From contig NZ_QFFJ01000002.1 in assembly GCF_003308995.1 (NCBI RefSeq), positions 3,224,001 through 3,288,000 of the forward strand: a stretch of DNA of 64,000 nucleotides, given 5' to 3'. The notes below the pieces were generated by a model. It was given only the letters and a program-made list of their open reading frames with translations. It ran no database searches and was not told the origin of the DNA. The translations under genes and the position numbers were made by a program. Shown here piece by piece: positions 12,001 to 17,886 of the stretch. Positions within the stretch are counted from its first letter, which is position 1. Each line of letters begins with the position of its first letter. This stretch comes from Chitinophaga flava. Its GTDB lineage: Bacteria > Bacteroidota > Bacteroidia > Chitinophagales > Chitinophagaceae.

Positions 12001-14931
12001 GGTCAGAATAACATAACCGTTCCTGTATTGGTGATCGATGACAAGATCCTCGAAAACACAGAAACAGTTGGAATGACAATAACAAGTGGCACTTCAACAA
12101 GCTTCACCTTTACCGGTGGCAGCATGGCCACTGTGAACATCATAGATGATGAGAACATAGTAAGTAACCGCGTGCTGAGCATTGTAAAAACAGCAGATGC
12201 TGCAGAACCGTCCACTAATGGTTCCTTCAGCATCAGTCTGCCAGCAGGTATCACCGCAGCTGAAGACATTACGGTGAACTATACCGTAGGTGGCACCGCC
12301 ACCAGTGGTGCTGACTATACTGCCATCACAGGAACAATCACTATCCCTGCAGGCCAGAACAGCGTACCGGTGCCGGTTATCGTAAAAGACGATCAGATCA
12401 TTGAAACTACTGAAACTGTGATCATGACGTTGAGCGGTGGAACCTCCACCAGCTTCACTTTTACAGGAAACGGCAATGCTACTGTCAATATCGCCGATGA
12501 CGAAAGTATCACGCCGGCAAGCATGGTACTGAGCATCGCCAAAGGTGCTGATGGTGCAGAACCGTCCACTAATGGTAGCTTTAACGTAAGCCTGCCTGCA
12601 GGTATCACGTCCTCCGAAGATATCACCGTGAGCTACACGGTAGGAGGTACGGCCACCGCCGGTGCAGACTATACTGCCCTCACCGGCACCGTAGTCATTC
12701 CTGCCGGCCAGAATAGTGTACCCATAACCGTTAATGTGATAGATGATCAGATCATAGAAGTAACGGAAACCGTGATCGCTACCCTCAGCGGCGGTACATC
12801 AGCCAACTTCACCTTCACTGGCAATGGTAGTGCGACTGTGAATATCGCTGATGATGAAACTATCACTCCGGCCAAGCTGGTGCTGACAGCCGCCAAAGGC
12901 GCAGATGGTGCGGAACCGTCCACTAACGGCAACTTTATCATCAGTCTGCCTGCAGGTGTTACTTCATCAGAAGATATCACGCTGAACTATACCGTAACAG
13001 GTACCGCTACTGCGGGTGCAGATTACACGGCCCTCACAGGTACCGTGATCATCCCGGCAGGTCAGAACAGTATAAGCATACCGGTTACTGTACAGGATGA
13101 TAAAATAATAGAAGGCACTGAAACGGTGATCCTGACACAAACCAGCGCCAGCTCGGTCAACTTCACCTTCACTGCTGCAGGCAGTGCCACTGTGGACATC
13201 CTCGATGATGAAACCATCGACGCCAACCTGGTGCTGAACGTTACCAGGGACAAAGATGGCGCAGAACCGTCTACCAACGGGGGCTTCAGTATCAGTCTCC
13301 CGACCGGCGTAACCGCCGCGATGGATATCACCGCCACCTACACCGTGGCAGGTACTGCTACCGGCGGTGCGGACTACACAGCCCTTACCGGCACCGTAGT
13401 CATCCCGGCAGGTCAGAACAGTGTAGCCGTACCGGTTACCGTTGCCGATGACCAGCTGATTGAAGGCGATGAAACTGTGATCATCACCAGTACCGGTGGT
13501 ACCGCAGGTGGCCTTGTTCTCAAACCTGGTACCAGCATTACTGCTACCGTAATCATCGCTGATGATGATAATACCAACCTTGACCTGGTGGTTACTGCGA
13601 GCAAACCCAATGCAGCAGAGCCGTCTACCGCAGGGGAATTCACCATCAGCCTCGCCAGTGGTAAAATACCGGCAACAGATATCACAGTTACCTATACAGT
13701 GGCAGGTACTGCCACCAGCGGCAGCGACTATACGGCCCTCACCGGCATGGTAGTCATCCCGGCAGGTCAAAGTAGTGTAACCGTACCCGTTAATGTAATA
13801 AACGACGATCTGATAGAACCGGTGGAAACAGTGGTACTCACAATCACCAATGGTAAATCGGCTACTATTAACTATACCGTAGGCGCTAACAACACCGCTA
13901 CTGTCAACATTGTGGATGATGATAACACCGATCTGAGTCTGGTGGTTATTGCCAGCAAACCGGATGCTATTGAACCGAATGTCAACGGTGAGTTTACCAT
14001 CAGCCTGGCCAGCGGTAAGCGTACAGCAGAAGCGATCACCATACAATACATGATCAGCGGCAGTGCCACACCGGATGCTGACTACACAGCCATCAGCGGT
14101 ACGATCACCATCCCGGCAGGGGCCAGCAGTGTAACCGTTCCCGTGAATGTGCTGGATGATACTGAAATAGAATCTCCGGAAACAGTGGTGTTCATGCTCA
14201 ACGGCGGAACATCTGCCAGCTATACCTTCACCGTGGGTGCTGCCAAGGATGCTACCGTAACGATCACCGACACAGATAAAATGGCCGGTGACCTGATTAT
14301 CACCAAAGAGATCATCGCACCGGCAGCAGGTCCTTACCGCATGGGTCAGAACCTGACTTACCGCATCACCGTACGGAATGCCGGCAACATACCAGTGACC
14401 AGCGTAAGAGCAGAAGACCGTCTGCCAGTACAACTGGATGTGCCCACCAACACTTCCGCAGAAAAGGGAGAAGTAGTGGTAACAGCAGCCACCAAACTGG
14501 TAGAATGGAATATCGGTGACCTGGCAGTGGGTGCTACCGTACAGATGACACTGACATCCCGCGTAATAGAAGGCGGAAAGCTGAGCAACGAAGCTTCTGC
14601 CTACAGCACAAACATGCCGGATGCCGATAGTACCAATAACGTAGCGGTATCCACAGTAGAAATAGAAGGATCTGACCTCTCATTCCCGAACGTGATCACA
14701 CCGAATGGTGATGGTAAAAACGAAAGGTTCATCATCGGTGGACTGGAGAAATATCCTGGCTCAGCGATCTATATCTATAACAGATGGGGCAGTATGGTAT
14801 ATCAGTCTAAAGATTACAAAAACGACTGGGATGGTTCAGGCCTGAACGAAGCCACCTACTACTATATCCTGGAGGTCAGAAAACCAGAGGGTATCAAAAA
14901 GTATAAAGGCTGGGTAACAATATTACGGTAA
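1..14931 (+). CDS. Giant Calx-beta repeat surface adhesin, T9SS type B cargo (5' partial)
   Basis: The reading frame is open from base 1, so the true start lies upstream; the GTG at 73 is only an internal codon. The visible part begins with the end of a LamG-like region and a segment typical of large Bacteroidota surface proteins (YLGIKYGITLD near 205, FGIGRDD near 312; possibly DUF8202). Next come 36 tandem Calx-beta repeats of about 120 residues (about 1366-14280), each with the acidic DD..E..E pattern expected to bind calcium. A DUF11-type domain (about 14281-14660) and a gliding-motility-type C-terminal domain (about 14683 to the stop; ITPNGDGKNE, YNRWG) follow. That tail is a T9SS type B sorting signal, so the protein should be exported and held at the cell surface. 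PorP/SprF and OmpA genes follow on the same strand, as at SprB-like adhesin loci. Adhesion is inferred; the ligand is unknown. Confidence 0.93.
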   Translation, partial: TWLNGKQSVLGTNCTPQTDGSFFEVAGRTTGDVTFDNRIFNGKIPEVIVYKSAITPTQSQQIESYLGIKYGITLDQSTAQNYLATDGSVIWNATANNIYKNNIFGIGRDDREALVQKQSRSVHTGSILTVGMRAIAATNADNTNTFGADKSYLLLGSNSNALTVSGTNLPVGSCIPERLTQAWKTQFTNYDISTQPLSMQFNLNGITVKGNAAADFTIMIDEDGDGNFATGTVTEIPATSFNGGIVSFDNISTLKDGVVFTLITSHLQRTANLVPDATVSTVAATCIDKGTLYFIDPSDANKYIASIALNGNTMDVSKLSAVVDVNRNMNTALGKNIGTDYGTQLMRRLVQISYTGADMTQNGGVTLRLFWNPAERTNAENMLSGTRGVTGVQHWTWFKHTGDITATLADLAPEGLANINELIPSAAGQQDGVDYVEFSGIQNFSTFGGVTAANQTLAITKGQDGKEGAQNGSFNISLPGTVTATEDITVNYTVTGTATNGTDYTALSGTLTFPAGSNSIALPVIVTDDNIIEITENVTVTLNAATGTSGSAYNISSTQPAATLNIADNDSNDPAKTTVGVTWAKDAKEPTTNGAFNISLPAGVTASEDITVNYAVAGTATPGADYNVLSGSVVIPAGQEGVVLPVVVMDDQLLESPETVVVTITGASSANFTLTPRSGATTATVNIIDDENTPANLVLSVAKTADAAEPATNGSFTISLPSNVKPTEDITINYTIGGTATSGSDYTALTGTVTMPAGQRTVSLPVNVIDDQIIENTESVIVTLTGGTSTNFTYTVSATNGNATVTIADDDNTVANRVISIKKTIDAAEPGTNGEFTFSLPANVTSSEDITIAYTSSGTATSGADYTALGTSIVLPARQNSITLPITVVDDKIIENTETVIATVTGGTSTSFTFTASSTNGSATANIADDDNTAANRVLSVSNDGGDASEPATNSKFKIILPKGATAADDITAAEPITVTYTISGTATNGTDYTTLTGTAVIPAGQNSVYVPVTVIDDQLMETTETVILTLTGGTSTSFAFTASATNGNATVNILDDDNTAANRVLSVTKINDGAEPATNALFKISLPAGVFPSENITVNYTVGGTATSGKDYTALSGTVTIPAGQDGISLPVAVINDLEIEGTETVVVTLTGGSSANFSYTASTTNGNASADIADDDNTTTNRVISVKNKANAAEPATNGAFTIGLPTGVTASEDITVNYTVAGTATAGADYTALAGTVVIPAGQNNIDIPVAVIDDKIIETTETVSLDVTGGSSISFTFTASTVNASAIVNITDNDNTAANRVFTVTNISNAAEPSTNGRFSISLPAGVTSSEPVTIQYTIGGTAINGTDYAMLSGTVVLPAGQDTVFVPVTVIDDPLIEPTETVVLTVTGGTSTNFIFTASTTAGSATVNIADDDDIPANRVLSISKKADAAEPNTSGAYTISLPTGIKASENITVNYTIAGTATSGTDYVALTGTATIPAGASTVDVSVNPIDDQLIENTETVIATVTGGTSANFTYTASTTSAIATVNIADDDNTAANRVLSIVKVSDLAEPSTNGSFKVSLPGTISSSEAVTVNYTVSGTAINGTDYTTLTGSIVLPAGDNSVLIPVNVTDDKIIEGTETVILTLTGGTSTSFAFTASTTNGSASADIADDDNVTANLVLSVANGGDAAEPTTNGAFTISLPAGYKAAAPITITYTIAGTATSGSDYTALTGTVTLPAMQPSVTVPVNVIDDQLVENTETVIMTITGGTGAGLTYTASPTNGTATVNILDDENSPANRILSVTNDGNAAEPGTHGGFKISLPVGIKPSEDITVTYTIGGTATGGKDYNALTGTVTIPAGQSSVAIPVTVIDDNIIEGTETVILTITSGTSTSFAYTASTTNGSATVDVADDDNTAANQVLTVIKTADAAEPSTNGGFLISLPAGVTSARDIQVTYTVAGTATPGSDYQPITGTITIPAGKNGVAVPVNVIDNKVIEPDETVILTITGGNDGQFTYTVASGGGSATVTIADDDFAGNSNIVLLTKVSDAVEGSVHGQYRISLPPGITSSQDVVVSFTLGGTAINVTDYNLLGLNSGNIVIPAGANDVLIDVDAINDGIIEGPETVVLTLTNAVSGSYPFTIDPSGNGAVVNIIDANAASSTPIQVIAGTNAAEPATKGTFRVQLAGGATSAWPVTIGYSISGTATSGVDYQALGSIVIPAGVDGVTVDLNVLDDKIIEPTETMKFKLLSGSATDGGTQAFIFPPDPAKDNVTVNIVDDDAVAANQVLKVEKTTDAAEPSTNGAYTISLPANYTSAADITLTYAMSGTALNNTDYTISTVILPANKNSVIIPLSVKDDKIIENTETAILTLTSGTDANSFAYTADPAGNNATVNIADDDNTAANRVLSVKKTADGAEPNTPGEFTISLPAGYTASEDIDVTYTIGGTATPGVGFDYTILPVVKIPANQPGVTVPVIVNDDKIIEGTETVVMTLTSGTSSSFNFTPETGNGTATVDITDNDNTAANQVISITKKTDAAEPGTNGAFTFSLPANVTSALPITVNYTIAGTAENGKDYATLSGSVVIPANQNSVDLPVTVVDDKIIEGTETVILTVTGGTSPDFTFTASTTNGNATLNITDDDDIAANRVLSVTNDGNAAEPGTNGKFLISLPAGYSTAAPITVTYNVAGTATAGEDYNTLTNTVVIPAGDSSVSVAVNVIDDKIIENTETVIMTITGGTGAATYTASTTNNSATVNIADDDNKPENLVLSVIRKSDAAEPSTNGAFTISLPAGVTVAEALTVQYTITGTATNGTDYATLNGTVVIPANQPDVIVPVNVTDDKIIETTETVIMTLNSGASTNFNFTASTTNGSASLDIVDNDNIPAALVLNIDKKKDGAEPSTNGVFSISLPAGYTASQDIIINYIVAGTATSGVDYGTIGNSIVLPAGKDSIDLPVVVIDDKIIEPTETVIVTLTGGSSTNFNLVASSSKGNATVNIADDESANAANLVLGIARDKDAAEPSSHGAFKVGLPTGITASEDITVKYTVAGTATAGADYTTLSGTVVIPAGKDSVPIPVLVADDKIIEPTETVITTLAGGTSNSFTFTGNGNATVNIADDDNVAANLVLTVAKGSDAAEPNVNGSFIISLPTGYTASEDITVNYNITGTATSGTDYTAIAATAVIKAGDPSVTVPVLVIDDQLIEPTETVIMTLNGGSSTNFTLTGNGSVTVNIADDDDIAANRILSVRKTADAAEPTTNGEFTISLPANIYASEDITVKYTIGGTATAGADYIALSGTVTIPAGKNEVTLTVPVSDDKVIETTETVVMTLTGGTSTNFSYTASATNSNATVNIADDDNVAANLIIIVKDPVDAAEPSTNGSFTVSLPTGYTASEDIKVNYTVGGTATAGGDYTALSGTVVIPAGQPGSVVVPITVIDDKIIENTETVILTATGATSTSFTLVASSTSGSTTVNIADDDNTAVNRVLSVTNKGNAAEPGTNGSFAISLPGGVTSAEDITVNYTISGTATSGADYDALSGTVVIPAGKDTVFVPVNVINDQIIENSETVILTLTNGVSTSFNFTASTINGNATVTIADDDNVDANRVLQVTKKADAAEPGTNGSFTVSLPAGITASENITVNYTISGSAQNGTDYANLTGTVVIPAGQPGSVDIPVTVIDDKIIEGTETVVMTLTGGNSTSFAFTASTTNGTASLDIADDDDISANRVLTVTNNGDAAEPGTNGGFKVGLPLNVTAAQDITVNYTITGTATAGTDYTAITGVITIPANQPSVTIPVIVQDDQVIETTETVIMTLNGGTSTSFTFTGNNNATVNIADNDDIAANRVLTVTKTTDAAEPSTNGVFTIRLPKGITVAENVTVSYTIGGTATASTDYMTLGGTVVIPAGQDSVNVPVLVIDDQLIENTETVVMTLTGGSSANFTFTGNTSATVNIADNDDIAANRVLTVTATKDAAEPGTNGEFTISLPAGIASSETITVNYTISGTATSGVDYTALSGTVVIPAGQNNITVPVLVIDDKILENTETVGMTITSGTSTSFTFTGGSMATVNIIDDENIVSNRVLSIVKTADAAEPSTNGSFSISLPAGITAAEDITVNYTVGGTATSGADYTAITGTITIPAGQNSVPVPVIVKDDQIIETTETVIMTLSGGTSTSFTFTGNGNATVNIADDESITPASMVLSIAKGADGAEPSTNGSFNVSLPAGITSSEDITVSYTVGGTATAGADYTALTGTVVIPAGQNSVPITVNVIDDQIIEVTETVIATLSGGTSANFTFTGNGSATVNIADDETITPAKLVLTAAKGADGAEPSTNGNFIISLPAGVTSSEDITLNYTVTGTATAGADYTALTGTVIIPAGQNSISIPVTVQDDKIIEGTETVILTQTSASSVNFTFTAAGSATVDILDDETIDANLVLNVTRDKDGAEPSTNGGFSISLPTGVTAAMDITATYTVAGTATGGADYTALTGTVVIPAGQNSVAVPVTVADDQLIEGDETVIITSTGGTAGGLVLKPGTSITATVIIADDDNTNLDLVVTASKPNAAEPSTAGEFTISLASGKIPATDITVTYTVAGTATSGSDYTALTGMVVIPAGQSSVTVPVNVINDDLIEPVETVVLTITNGKSATINYTVGANNTATVNIVDDDNTDLSLVVIASKPDAIEPNVNGEFTISLASGKRTAEAITIQYMISGSATPDADYTAISGTITIPAGASSVTVPVNVLDDTEIESPETVVFMLNGGTSASYTFTVGAAKDATVTITDTDKMAGDLIITKEIIAPAAGPYRMGQNLTYRITVRNAGNIPVTSVRAEDRLPVQLDVPTNTSAEKGEVVVTAATKLVEWNIGDLAVGATVQMTLTSRVIEGGKLSNEASAYSTNMPDADSTNNVAVSTVEIEGSDLSFPNVITPNGDGKNERFIIGGLEKYPGSAIYIYNRWGSMVYQSKDYKNDWDGSGLNEATYYYILEVRKPEGIKKYKGWVTILR
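1366..14280 (+). repeat. Array of 36 tandem Calx-beta coding repeats
   Basis: I counted 36 units by their recurring start (NRVLSV..DAAEP.TNG.F.ISLPAG) and end (ATVNIADDD). The mean period is about 359 bp. There are two end types. Most units end in a longer form (FTASTTNG.ATVNI). Units 22, 23 and 28-33 end in a shorter form (FTGNGNATVNI). The run 28-33 suggests local amplification. Units 14 and 15 are the most divergent. The repeat structure also produces many long but meaningless antisense open frames. Confidence 0.92.
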
Positions 14932-14969
14932 GAGACAACAATATTATCTGCTACAAAAAAGTGTAAAAG

Positions 14970-15971
14970 ATGCAAACAGTACTCAGAGCGGGAATAATGG
15001 TCTTGCTGCTGGCAATAGGTATGCACAGCGTGGCACAACAGAACATACAGTTCAGCCAGTACATCTTCAACGGGTTGAGTATTAACCCTGCGTATGCTGG
15101 TTATAAGGAAGACTTGTATGCGAATGCCATTTATCGTCATCAGTGGGCCGGATTCCCCGGAGCACCCCGTACGGGCGGCATATCGCTCGACGGGGTGACG
15201 CCTGCCAGCGACAACAAGGTAGGTTTGGGCGTGCAAATGTTGTTTGATAAATCGGGGCCGCAGGATGCATTATCGCTCTACGGTTCTTATTCGTACCGCA
15301 TTCCGCTGGATGATGAAAATACACGCCGGCTTTGTTTTGGTATAGGCGCTGGCGTTACCCAGTATTCCATTGATGGTAACGCCCTGCGATACACCGATAA
15401 TGAGGATGTAGCCATACCCCTGGGTAAAAAGAGCGTGTGGGTACCGGATGCCCGTTTTGGAATTTATTATTATACACCCCGCTTTTATGCCGGTGCTTCC
15501 GTTATGGACCTGTTTTCGCTGTATACCGATGCTTCGCGCTACAACTGGAAGGGGAATAACTATTCCACTATCCGCAAAACACAGCACCTGTATATTACTA
15601 CCGGTGCTATGTTCCCGCTGGGAGACAATCTGCAGCTGAAACCATCCATCCTGATAAAAGAAGATTTTAAAGGGCCTACCAACGTAGACATTAACGCCTT
15701 CCTGTTGATTGGAGAGAAGTTGTGGGTAGGGGCGTCTTATCGTACCGGTGTCGGTATATGGAGAAAAACCAATCTGCAGAAAGACCTGAGTGAACTGGAT
15801 GCAGCCAGCGTGATGGTGGAATTTTATGCCACAGAGAAGTTGCGTATCGGTTATGCTTATGATCTGACCATCAATAAAATGGCCGGTTATCAGGGAGGAT
15901 CGCATGAAATATCACTTGGCTTTTTGATTCCTTCAAAAAATTATACTGTAAAGAACCCACGGTATTTTTAA
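14970..15971 (+). CDS. PorP/SprF family type IX secretion system outer-membrane protein
   Basis: This 333-residue protein begins with a signal peptide (hydrophobic stretch ending HSVAQQ) and then the family hallmark IQFSQYIFNGLSINPAYAG. The rest is beta-rich, with YRHQWAGFPGAPRT and a C-terminal EISLGFLI strand, as expected for an outer-membrane barrel. PorP/SprF proteins are T9SS components or partners. SprF is needed for surface display of the adhesin SprB, and paralogs usually sit directly after a gene for type B sorted cargo. Here the gene starts 38 bp after the giant adhesin and ends 18 bp before the OmpA gene, so the three are probably co-transcribed. Its likely job is to receive or anchor the upstream adhesin; that specific pairing is inferred from position. 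Confidence 0.93.
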   Translation: MQTVLRAGIMVLLLAIGMHSVAQQNIQFSQYIFNGLSINPAYAGYKEDLYANAIYRHQWAGFPGAPRTGGISLDGVTPASDNKVGLGVQMLFDKSGPQDALSLYGSYSYRIPLDDENTRRLCFGIGAGVTQYSIDGNALRYTDNEDVAIPLGKKSVWVPDARFGIYYYTPRFYAGASVMDLFSLYTDASRYNWKGNNYSTIRKTQHLYITTGAMFPLGDNLQLKPSILIKEDFKGPTNVDINAFLLIGEKLWVGASYRTGVGIWRKTNLQKDLSELDAASVMVEFYATEKLRIGYAYDLTINKMAGYQGGSHEISLGFLIPSKNYTVKNPRYF

Positions 15972-15989
15972 ATCTTAGTTACTACCCGT

Positions 15990-17807
15990 ATGATACGTTG
16001 TACCAGAATGATCATTCCGCTGATGTTTTTGTCTGCCGCCAATCTGTATGGCCAGGAACAGAAAAGCGTATTGCAGTTGGCAGAAGCAGCTTATGCAAGA
16101 CAGGAGTATGCAATGGCTGGGGCGCTCTACAACCGGATTGCCCGCCAGAAAGGGGACAAAATGCCGGTAGAGCAGCTGATGAAAATGGCCCGTAGTTTTC
16201 AGGAGATCGGTTATTATAAGGAAGCCACTGATATATACAAAGAGATTACCAGTCGCCCTGACCGCCCTGCTGGCGCTTATTTTGTATATGGAGAAGCGCT
16301 CCGTCAACTGGAGCAGTACGAGGCGGCCAAAGCGCAATATGTTTTGTTCACCACATCCAATGCAGATAGTCTTCAGTTAAAGGCTGCTGCGTTGCGGGGC
16401 TGCGACAGTGCTATGGTATGGATCGGAAAAGGAGCTCCGGTGCAATTAAAGCCGGTGAAAGAATTGAATACCCCCGGCTCTGATGTGGTGAGTGGAGTGG
16501 TAAAGAAAGGTTTATTGCTGATGTCAAACGGTTACCGCTCGATGGCACTGACCAGTGGCTCGCAGGCCAAACCACCGATCGATAAACGTACGGAACAGCC
16601 TTATTACAAAGCATATGTTTATCAGCAATATGCCGGCGATAACTCCAACGCCTATCTCGAAGAGCTGGTACCGTCACTGTTGGGCAAATATGACTACAAT
16701 ATCGGGCCTGTATGTCTGAATAGCACGGAAGACACCCTTTATGCTACCATCAACATACAGGGCAAAGAAGTGCCTTATACCGGTAAAGGTCTTGTGAATG
16801 GTGTTCGCCAGCTCCAGATTTATCAGTCTGTAAAAAAGAACGGCAAATGGGAAACCCCGGTACTATTGCCCGGCATCAATGTAGAAGGATACTCTTCCAG
16901 TCATGCGGTGCTGAGCTCCGGTGGTGACATACTGTATTTTGTATCTGACCGTCCGGGAGGACAAGGCCAGACAGATATCTGGTACTCAGAAAAGCAGGCA
17001 GATGGCACCTGGGGCATGCCGGTTAATTGTGGCAATCAGATAAATACGGTGGCTGCAGAAACCTTCCCCACTGTCAACGAGGAGGGTATTCTTTACTTCT
17101 CCAGCAGGGGACATGCGGGGATGGGTGGTTATGATATCTACCGTGTAAGAGGGGCGAAGTCGGCCTGGGAAGCACCGGAGAACATGAAGTTGCCGTTCAA
17201 CTCCGGCGCGGATGATCTGGGGCTGATATTGAAACGCAACGGTTATGAAGGTTACCTGGCATCCAACAGACAGGGGGGCTTAGGCAGGGATGATGTCTAT
17301 TACTTCTCAGATCCCAATTATTTCACCAGGGTAGATCGTAATCAGGAACCACAGCCAGCCACGGACAATAACCATACCGTACCATCGGTAAAACCTGAGC
17401 AGCCAGCTCCGGTTGTTGTAAAAACACATACTCCGGAAGAGATAGAAGATAAAAAGAAACTGGAGGAACTGAAGTTCCTGTATGATTATAATAGTACAGC
17501 ACTACTCACTGAATCCCGCAGGATACTGGACCAGGTGGCGGCGGTACTGAAACGTCACCCTGACTGGAAGGTGGTGATCTCTTCCTTTACGGATAACCGT
17601 GGCAGTGATCAGTATAACACTGACCTGTCGGCATTACGTTGTTATGCGGTCATCGATTACCTCGCTAATAAAGGTATCGATCCGAAACGGCTCTATTACA
17701 GCAATAAAGGAGAAAGCAATCCTGTGAATGGCTGTAAGGACGGTGTGCCATGTAAGGAAGCAGATTACAGGCAGAACAGACGTTCTGAGCTGCGGATAAA
17801 ATGGTGA
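15990..17807 (+). CDS. PorE-like protein: TPR, beta-propeller repeats and OmpA peptidoglycan-binding domain
   Basis: A 605-residue exported protein. The N-terminus has a signal peptide (ending about NLYGQE), followed by TPR-like helices (residues about 25-125: AEAAYARQEYAMAGALYNRIA). The middle has WD40-like PD40 strands (residues about 300-440: LYFVSDRPGGQGQTDIW, LYFSSRGHAGMGGYDIY, GYLASNRQGGLGRDDVY). A basic/acidic linker leads to a C-terminal OmpA domain (about 490-605: SSFTDNRGSDQYN, NRRSELRIKW). This layout matches the T9SS-associated PorE/gliding OmpA family, which links the outer-membrane machinery to peptidoglycan. It lies 18 bp after porP/sprF. ATG codons at 15990 and 16008 could both serve as start. 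Confidence 0.9.
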   Translation: MIRCTRMIIPLMFLSAANLYGQEQKSVLQLAEAAYARQEYAMAGALYNRIARQKGDKMPVEQLMKMARSFQEIGYYKEATDIYKEITSRPDRPAGAYFVYGEALRQLEQYEAAKAQYVLFTTSNADSLQLKAAALRGCDSAMVWIGKGAPVQLKPVKELNTPGSDVVSGVVKKGLLLMSNGYRSMALTSGSQAKPPIDKRTEQPYYKAYVYQQYAGDNSNAYLEELVPSLLGKYDYNIGPVCLNSTEDTLYATINIQGKEVPYTGKGLVNGVRQLQIYQSVKKNGKWETPVLLPGINVEGYSSSHAVLSSGGDILYFVSDRPGGQGQTDIWYSEKQADGTWGMPVNCGNQINTVAAETFPTVNEEGILYFSSRGHAGMGGYDIYRVRGAKSAWEAPENMKLPFNSGADDLGLILKRNGYEGYLASNRQGGLGRDDVYYFSDPNYFTRVDRNQEPQPATDNNHTVPSVKPEQPAPVVVKTHTPEEIEDKKKLEELKFLYDYNSTALLTESRRILDQVAAVLKRHPDWKVVISSFTDNRGSDQYNTDLSALRCYAVIDYLANKGIDPKRLYYSNKGESNPVNGCKDGVPCKEADYRQNRRSELRIKW

Positions 17808-17821
17808 TGATATCAATAATT

Positions 17822-17879
17822 TTTTCAATAAAAAAAGCAAAGCGACTCAACGTCGCTTTGCTTTTTTTTATTGAAAAAC
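17822..17879. terminator. Long two-way terminator hairpin
   Basis: A near-perfect inverted repeat has the GC core GCAAAGCGAC / GTCGCTTTGC (17837-17846 and 17852-17861). AT-rich arms extend it by about 15 bp on each side with one extra T. It lies between the convergent genes ending at 17807 (+) and 17887 (-) and gives a U-tract in either direction. Confidence 0.9.
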
Positions 17880-17886
17880 ATCGTGA

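Noticed and set aside
1875..14433. More than 25 antisense open frames of 60-524 codons inside the Calx-beta gene, including 10120-11694
   Set aside because: They recur at the repeat period and have the low-complexity composition expected from the reverse reading of the same repeat. No independent signals for genes are seen.
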